Assembly (NCBI GenBank): GCA_009760855.2
Contig: WPIO01000105.1
Coordinates: forward strand, 1,257,501 to 1,288,500
DNA: 31,000 bases
Source: Cristatella mucedo
Taxonomy: Eukaryota; Bryozoa; Phylactolaemata; Cristatellidae
Reading direction: 5' to 3'
Shown here: positions 27,410-31,000 of the stretch, piece after piece
How the letters are laid out: each line of letters begins with the position of its first letter
Numbering within the stretch: the first letter of the stretch is position 1
The notes under the pieces: model-generated
The model's input: the letters and a program-made list of their open reading frames with translations, nothing else
The model's database searches: none
What the model was told of the DNA's origin: nothing
Position numbers and translations under genes: made by a program

Positions 27410-29088
27410 TATCACAGTCTGTGACCTGCCTTAAAAGGTATTCCGAGGTTTCTACGTGCCATGTGGCCACCTTAATAAGGTCCAGCAAAAAGAGCTCGTC
27501 TCCTGAAGACATTAAACCATCATCTCCGTGGTCACTGGCAGACCAATTTAGCCCTGCTTTATCCGAGATTTTTAATGCTTCTTTGGAAAAGGGGTCGTCC
27601 CCAAGTCCTTCAAATAGGCAATCGTTAGACCCTTAAAAGCCTGGGTTAGATACTGAGGTCCATGTAAACTATCGCCCAGTGTCCCTTCTTCCTTTCATGT
27701 CAAAGATACTTGCAACAATTATGGCTAAGCAGCTGTTTGAACAACATATTGAAAAGAATGAAATTTTAGAAACATTTCAATAAGGGTTCAAATGGCACCA
27801 CTCCACTGAAACTGCTCTCCTCCGTGTTAACAATGACATTCAACGTAGCAACGATGACGGAATGTCACTGCCCAAGCTCTGCCACATCTGTCAGCTGCCT
27901 TCGACAGCGTTGATCACGATGTTCTAGTCGAAAGATTAAGAACAACGATTGGTCTGGCAGACGAGGCACTGGCCTGGTTTAAGTCATACTTGTCTGATCG
28001 TGTTCAATCGTGTCGTGTGGGGGTCAGGTCTCACACACGAAATATCTCACACACGGCCTATGGAAAAAACATATCACGTTTATGCTGACGACACAAAGCT
28101 TTGTTTGTCATTCAAACCGTCGGAATCTGCTGCAACAACTGAGAAACTGAATGCTTGCCATGACGATAAAACCGAACTGCTGCTCAAACGACACCCCAAG
28201 CCTGCGGCTGGATTAAAAGGCTTTGCTCTTCTAATGGGTTATGCTATTGTGAGAACGTCACCATGTGCTCAAAATATAGGTATCGTTTTCGACAGCTACC
28301 TCAATTTTAAAAGCTTCATCCAGAAGACTGTTTCTAAAGCTAGCCATCACGTCCAATCCCTATCTAAGATTAGGAACTGTCTTCCAGAGTGGCTTGCATA
28401 ACATTTAAGTAGCTCATTTAGTTCTGCCTCGGCTTGATTATTGATATTCCCTTTTGGCTGAGCTACCAAAGAAAGCAACTAGGCCACTGCAGCTGACTAT
28501 GAATATGGCTGCAAGGCTAGTCTTCAAGTCCCAGAGGTTTGAGCACGTGTCTCCTTTGCTAAAAGACCTAGGATGACTGCCGGTTGATTAACGGATACAA
28601 AGTGACCAAAGTTCTCGCTCTAACCCACAAGGCCCGCCACGGCTTGGCTCCTCCATACCTAGCTGAACTGCTGCACCAGTTTCAGCCTCCTTATGCCCTC
28701 AGGTCCTGTGTTGACAATAAATTAGCCGTTCCATTCCTCCGCCTAAAGACAGTTGGCGACAGAAGCTTTAGCTCTGCAGGTCCTAGACTGTAGAACTCGC
28801 TTCCACAATTTTTCTGCAGCGACAACTGCATTCCTGCTGCTGACTATGGCTCATCCTCTTCAGGTATCTTGAGCGGCTACTTCCATGTCACTCACTCCCT
28901 CAACTGCTCTCCCAACTCTGCTATGCTTCCCACTTTCTCTTTGTTGCGCGAGACGAAGTCCGTTGGCTACTGAATGCGTACCGAAAGCCGCTTAGGCTGT
29001 GAATTCGCTATACAAAACTCTTCTGCGTAACACCCACATTGTCTTTATGACTCTGTGGAGTTACAGATGGGGATACATTACATTAGAC
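27410..29088 (+). mobile_element. L2-type LINE family A copy 2, heavily decayed
   Basis: Begins in the pre-RT region (VTCLKRYSEVSTCHVATLIR, matching copy 1 at about 2690) and ends with the family-A stem-loop (29027-29064) and the ATACATTACATTA tail. RT coding is riddled with stops and frameshifts. It has lost the VPQGS region, replaced by a short CACACGAAATATCTCACACACGG filler near 28037-28060. It has also lost about 40 bp after YADD. The YADD codons themselves (28081-28092) survive. It is useful as a comparator: it retains Leu where copy 1 has its premature stop. Confidence 0.85.
27949..28793 (+). pseudogene. RT and post-RT remnant of LINE family A copy 2
   Basis: Frame 27949-28401 carries HVYADDTKLCLSFKPSES and, after the deletion, DKTELLLKRHPKPAAGLKG and NIGIVFDSYLNFKSFIQKT, matching copy 1 at about 70-80 per cent by eye. 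A second frame, 28584-28793, carries the last part of ORF2 (ALTHKARHGLAPPYLAELL, NKLAVPFLRLKTVGDRSF). Stops near 28400-28580 separate them. Non-functional. Confidence 0.75.
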
Positions 29089-29259
29089 GTTTATCGTTAA
29101 TGGAGTTATGCCAGGTCAGACTCCGCTCTTTGGGCGGGAACTGCGAGCTGAGTACCCGCTCGTTTGGTATTCCTAGCATTGCCTCGACCCGCTCAGCACG
29201 CTTCCCCCACTCAGTGGGCATCAGACATGTTGTAACTCGTTCGGCCAGACTTAACGATT

Positions 29260-30300
29260 GCCTTTGGAATCCTCGCTCAATGTGCAATAAACCTCTGGTA
29301 GTAAGCAACCTTTTTCTGAAAATGTTATCGACCTGATCTTCCTAACTCAAACTTGGCTAAAATCGAAAAACTGCCCGACAAATAAAGACGCAACCCCATC
29401 TGGTTTCTCGTTCTTTCACACCCCTAGATCGATCAAAACTGGAGGTGGATGTGCTATTATCGTACGCTTGAAATTCAATTTTAAGCCATTTGCAGTACCC
29501 TCGAAGCAGTCTTTTGAATCAATTGTCTTGGTCTCACCCGAAAACAAGCTACCGATAGTGGCAGTAGTCTATCGCCCACCAGATACCAAATCCTCCTTCA
29601 TATCAAATTTCTCCGATCTCATTTCGATTATGTGTGCTAGAAATCGACCCTCCTTCGTTATGGGTGATTTTAACGTTCACTTTGATAATTTATCTGACGC
29701 TTTCAGCAACGAATTTCGTGCATTGACTGGCTGATTAATTGTCTCTTGTGGCTCATGTGCATGGCCCTACTCACATCAAGGGTCACACACTCGACCAGAT
29801 TTTCTCATACCACTGCACTTTGTACACCAATTATCACAAAATCCTGCTTATCTGACCACATGCAGATCTCATTCAATCTACAGTGTGTGCCCATCTCCTC
29901 TTCTCAAATAACCTGTGAATCGCGAAACCTCAAGACCCTTGACATCGATGCTGTCTATACGAGAATATCTGCCTCACCTCTGCTGCCCAGTCCTCCCTCC
30001 GATCTGTCATCATTGGTAGATAGCTACAATGTGACACTAGCTGACAAGCTCAACGATTTCGCACCTCTGACAAAGCGCACTGTGTTCCCTCGCCCAGACG
30101 GCCTATGGTTTACCACAGACATTAAACTAGCCAGGTCTACTAAGGAAAAGCTTGAAAAGACATACAAAAGATCAGGACTGACTGTCCATCGACAGTCATA
30201 TGAAGACTTCTGTAGGTCGTGCCAATCGTTCCTAGCAGAGGCCAAGTCTAGCTTCTATAAAAACAATGTTGAATCACAGGTGCACAATACAAAACGCTGA
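29260..30300 (+). pseudogene. LINE family B endonuclease and linker
   Basis: An AP-type endonuclease remnant that in life nicks the target DNA. Motifs in order: WNPRSMCNK (usually N-ARSLxNK), DLIFLTQTWL (ExWL site; Gln replaces the usual Glu), GGGCAIIV, VVYRPPDTK, FVMGDFNVHFDNLSD (intact GDFN) and then, after a stop at 29732, a shifted frame with THSTRF...SCLSDHMQISFN (SDH motif). A one-base loss near 29322 separates the first two motifs. The linker 29920-30290 (LKTLDIDAV, LADKLNDFAPLTKRTVFPRP, FTTDIKLARSTKEKLEKTYK) is long and open. The catalytic Glu to Gln change and two frameshifts mark it as dead. Confidence 0.75.
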
Positions 30301-30520
30301 TGTCGACGATCAACCATTAGCCTGTTGACTCAGCTCGAAATCTAGGTGTCATATTCCAAAGCGACCTCCCGTTAAACGACCACATCAGCTCCACAGTCAA
30401 ATCTGCCTATTTTCGGCTTCATAACATTGCTAAAATTCGGGCTTTTTTAGATAAGGATACCACATCTAAGTTGGTCCATGCATTCGTGACATCCCGTCTC
30501 GACTTCTGCAACTCACTGCT

Positions 30521-30575
30521 TACGGACTTACCTTACTTAATTACTTACTTACTAACTGACTTACTTGCTCACTGA
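30521..30575 (+). repeat. (TTAC)n-like microsatellite inside LINE coding sequence
   Basis: Degenerate TTAC/TTACTTAC repeat of about 55 bp that interrupts the conserved FCNSLLAGLPACG segment of ORF2. The normal text resumes at ACCTACCAGCATG. The corresponding site in the other family-B copies has no repeat, so it arose here. Confidence 0.75.
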
Positions 30576-30945
30576 CCTACCAGCATGTGCGATCAGGCGA
30601 TTGCAGCTGGTGCAAAACTCCAGCTTGGCTTGTCTGTCGTGAGCGTCGCAGTTGCCACATCACACCACTTCTCGCCGACCTGCACTGGCTACCAGTCAAG
30701 CAACGGATTTACTTCAAGGTTTTGTCGCTCACTTTTAGGTCACTTCATTCTTTGGCTCCAGCCTATCTCTCCGATCCCCTCATCAGGCCAAGCATCGTAC
30801 CACCCGCTTTTCGGAATCCATCAGTCTACAAATACCTCGTACCAACCTCAAATCCTTTGGAGACGATGCCTTTAGTTCGTATGCTAGAACTCTCTCCCGA
30901 CGTGCGTCAGAACATTCCCTGACTTGACCACATCTAAAAAGAAGA

Positions 30946-31000
30946 AGGCCACAGTTAGGCCACCTCTGTGTAGCGAGGGTGCTACAGTCTCGGCATCACC
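30946..31000. other. Unassigned right edge
   Basis: From GAAGGCCACAGTTAGGCC onward the sequence leaves the LINE family-B consensus. It is too short to identify. Confidence 0.4.

Larger units (their letters stand above)
29089..30945 (+). mobile_element. LINE family B copy with its RT domain deleted
   Basis: Starts directly after the family-A tail. The order is: a pre-endonuclease region (about 29150-29235), endonuclease, linker to about 30300, then an abrupt jump to the post-RT region (RNLGVIFQSDLPLNDHISST at about 30340) and on to C-terminal text (LHWLPVKQRIYFKVLSLTFR). It ends near 30945, within the region before the 3' UTR. The whole RT core, roughly 1 kb in related copies, is absent. The 3' UTR and tail are also absent, so the right end is a break, not a natural terminus. 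Confidence 0.8.

Noticed and set aside
26205-27410. Twin-priming 5' inversion as the origin of the mixed-orientation LINE block
   Set aside because: Twin priming keeps a shared 3' end and inverts the 5' part of the same element. Here the neighbours belong to different families and the 3' ends are missing.
1-31000. CRISPR array, bacterial operon or phage content
   Set aside because: No regularly spaced direct repeats with unique spacers, no Shine-Dalgarno-linked gene strings, and the repeats are eukaryotic transposons.
1-31000. LTR retrotransposon or endogenous retrovirus
   Set aside because: No paired long terminal repeats, primer-binding site, protease or integrase text was seen; all RT sequences are non-LTR (L2/CR1-like).

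Overview
The window reads as animal (metazoan) genomic DNA. There is no prokaryotic operon logic. The coding content consists of broken transposable elements: L2/CR1-type LINEs, tRNA-headed SINEs, a Tigger-like MITE and a hAT transposase relic. Simple repeats and very GC/CpG-rich islands fill much of the rest. I could not assign a phylum from sequence alone, and I recognise no intact host protein-coding gene. Any host exons here are probably short, non-coding or beyond recognition by eye.

Layout: 1-880 is unassigned and CAG-rich at the start. 883-3070 is a minus-strand LINE (called family A here), the best preserved element, with an RT frame broken by one frameshift and one stop. 3.1-5.2 kb is unassigned, with two small unrecognised ORFs. 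5.2-5.9 kb holds AT microsatellites, a 3'-end fragment of a second LINE (family B) and a 100-bp palindromic MITE. 5.9-7.6 kb is a CpG-rich island with a 42-bp tandem repeat containing splice-donor-like sites and a pure (CGG)28 run. 8.4-10.2 kb is a decayed ZMYM1-type hAT transposase. 10.3-12.3 kb is mostly anonymous, with AT repeats and a tRNA-like SINE head. 12.3-16.6 kb holds three CpG-rich islands interspersed with two minus-strand copies of one SINE family. 17.3-17.7 kb is a (TA)n block with a duplicated flank and another SINE. 18.4-19.0 kb is a 645-bp Tigger-like MITE. 19.7-20.3 kb and 21.26-21.49 kb are 3' ends of LINE families B and A.

From 22.3 kb to the right edge the window is almost solid LINE. 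An old minus-strand family-B copy (22285-25830) has been hit by a SINE, a second LINE 3' end and another SINE, and the first SINE itself carries a further LINE 3' end. Next come a plus endonuclease fragment (25833-26205), a minus RT fragment (26205-27405), a decayed plus family-A copy (27410-29088) and a plus family-B copy with its RT deleted (29090-30945).

I found no undescribed defence, biosynthetic or similar system. The most informative signals are the nested insertion stratigraphy, a conserved 3' stem-loop shared by three family-A copies, the long pure CGG tract, and the cluster of CpG-rich islands with donor-like sites, which could be a promoter/first-exon region. Family names A and B and SINE numbers 1-3 are local labels only.
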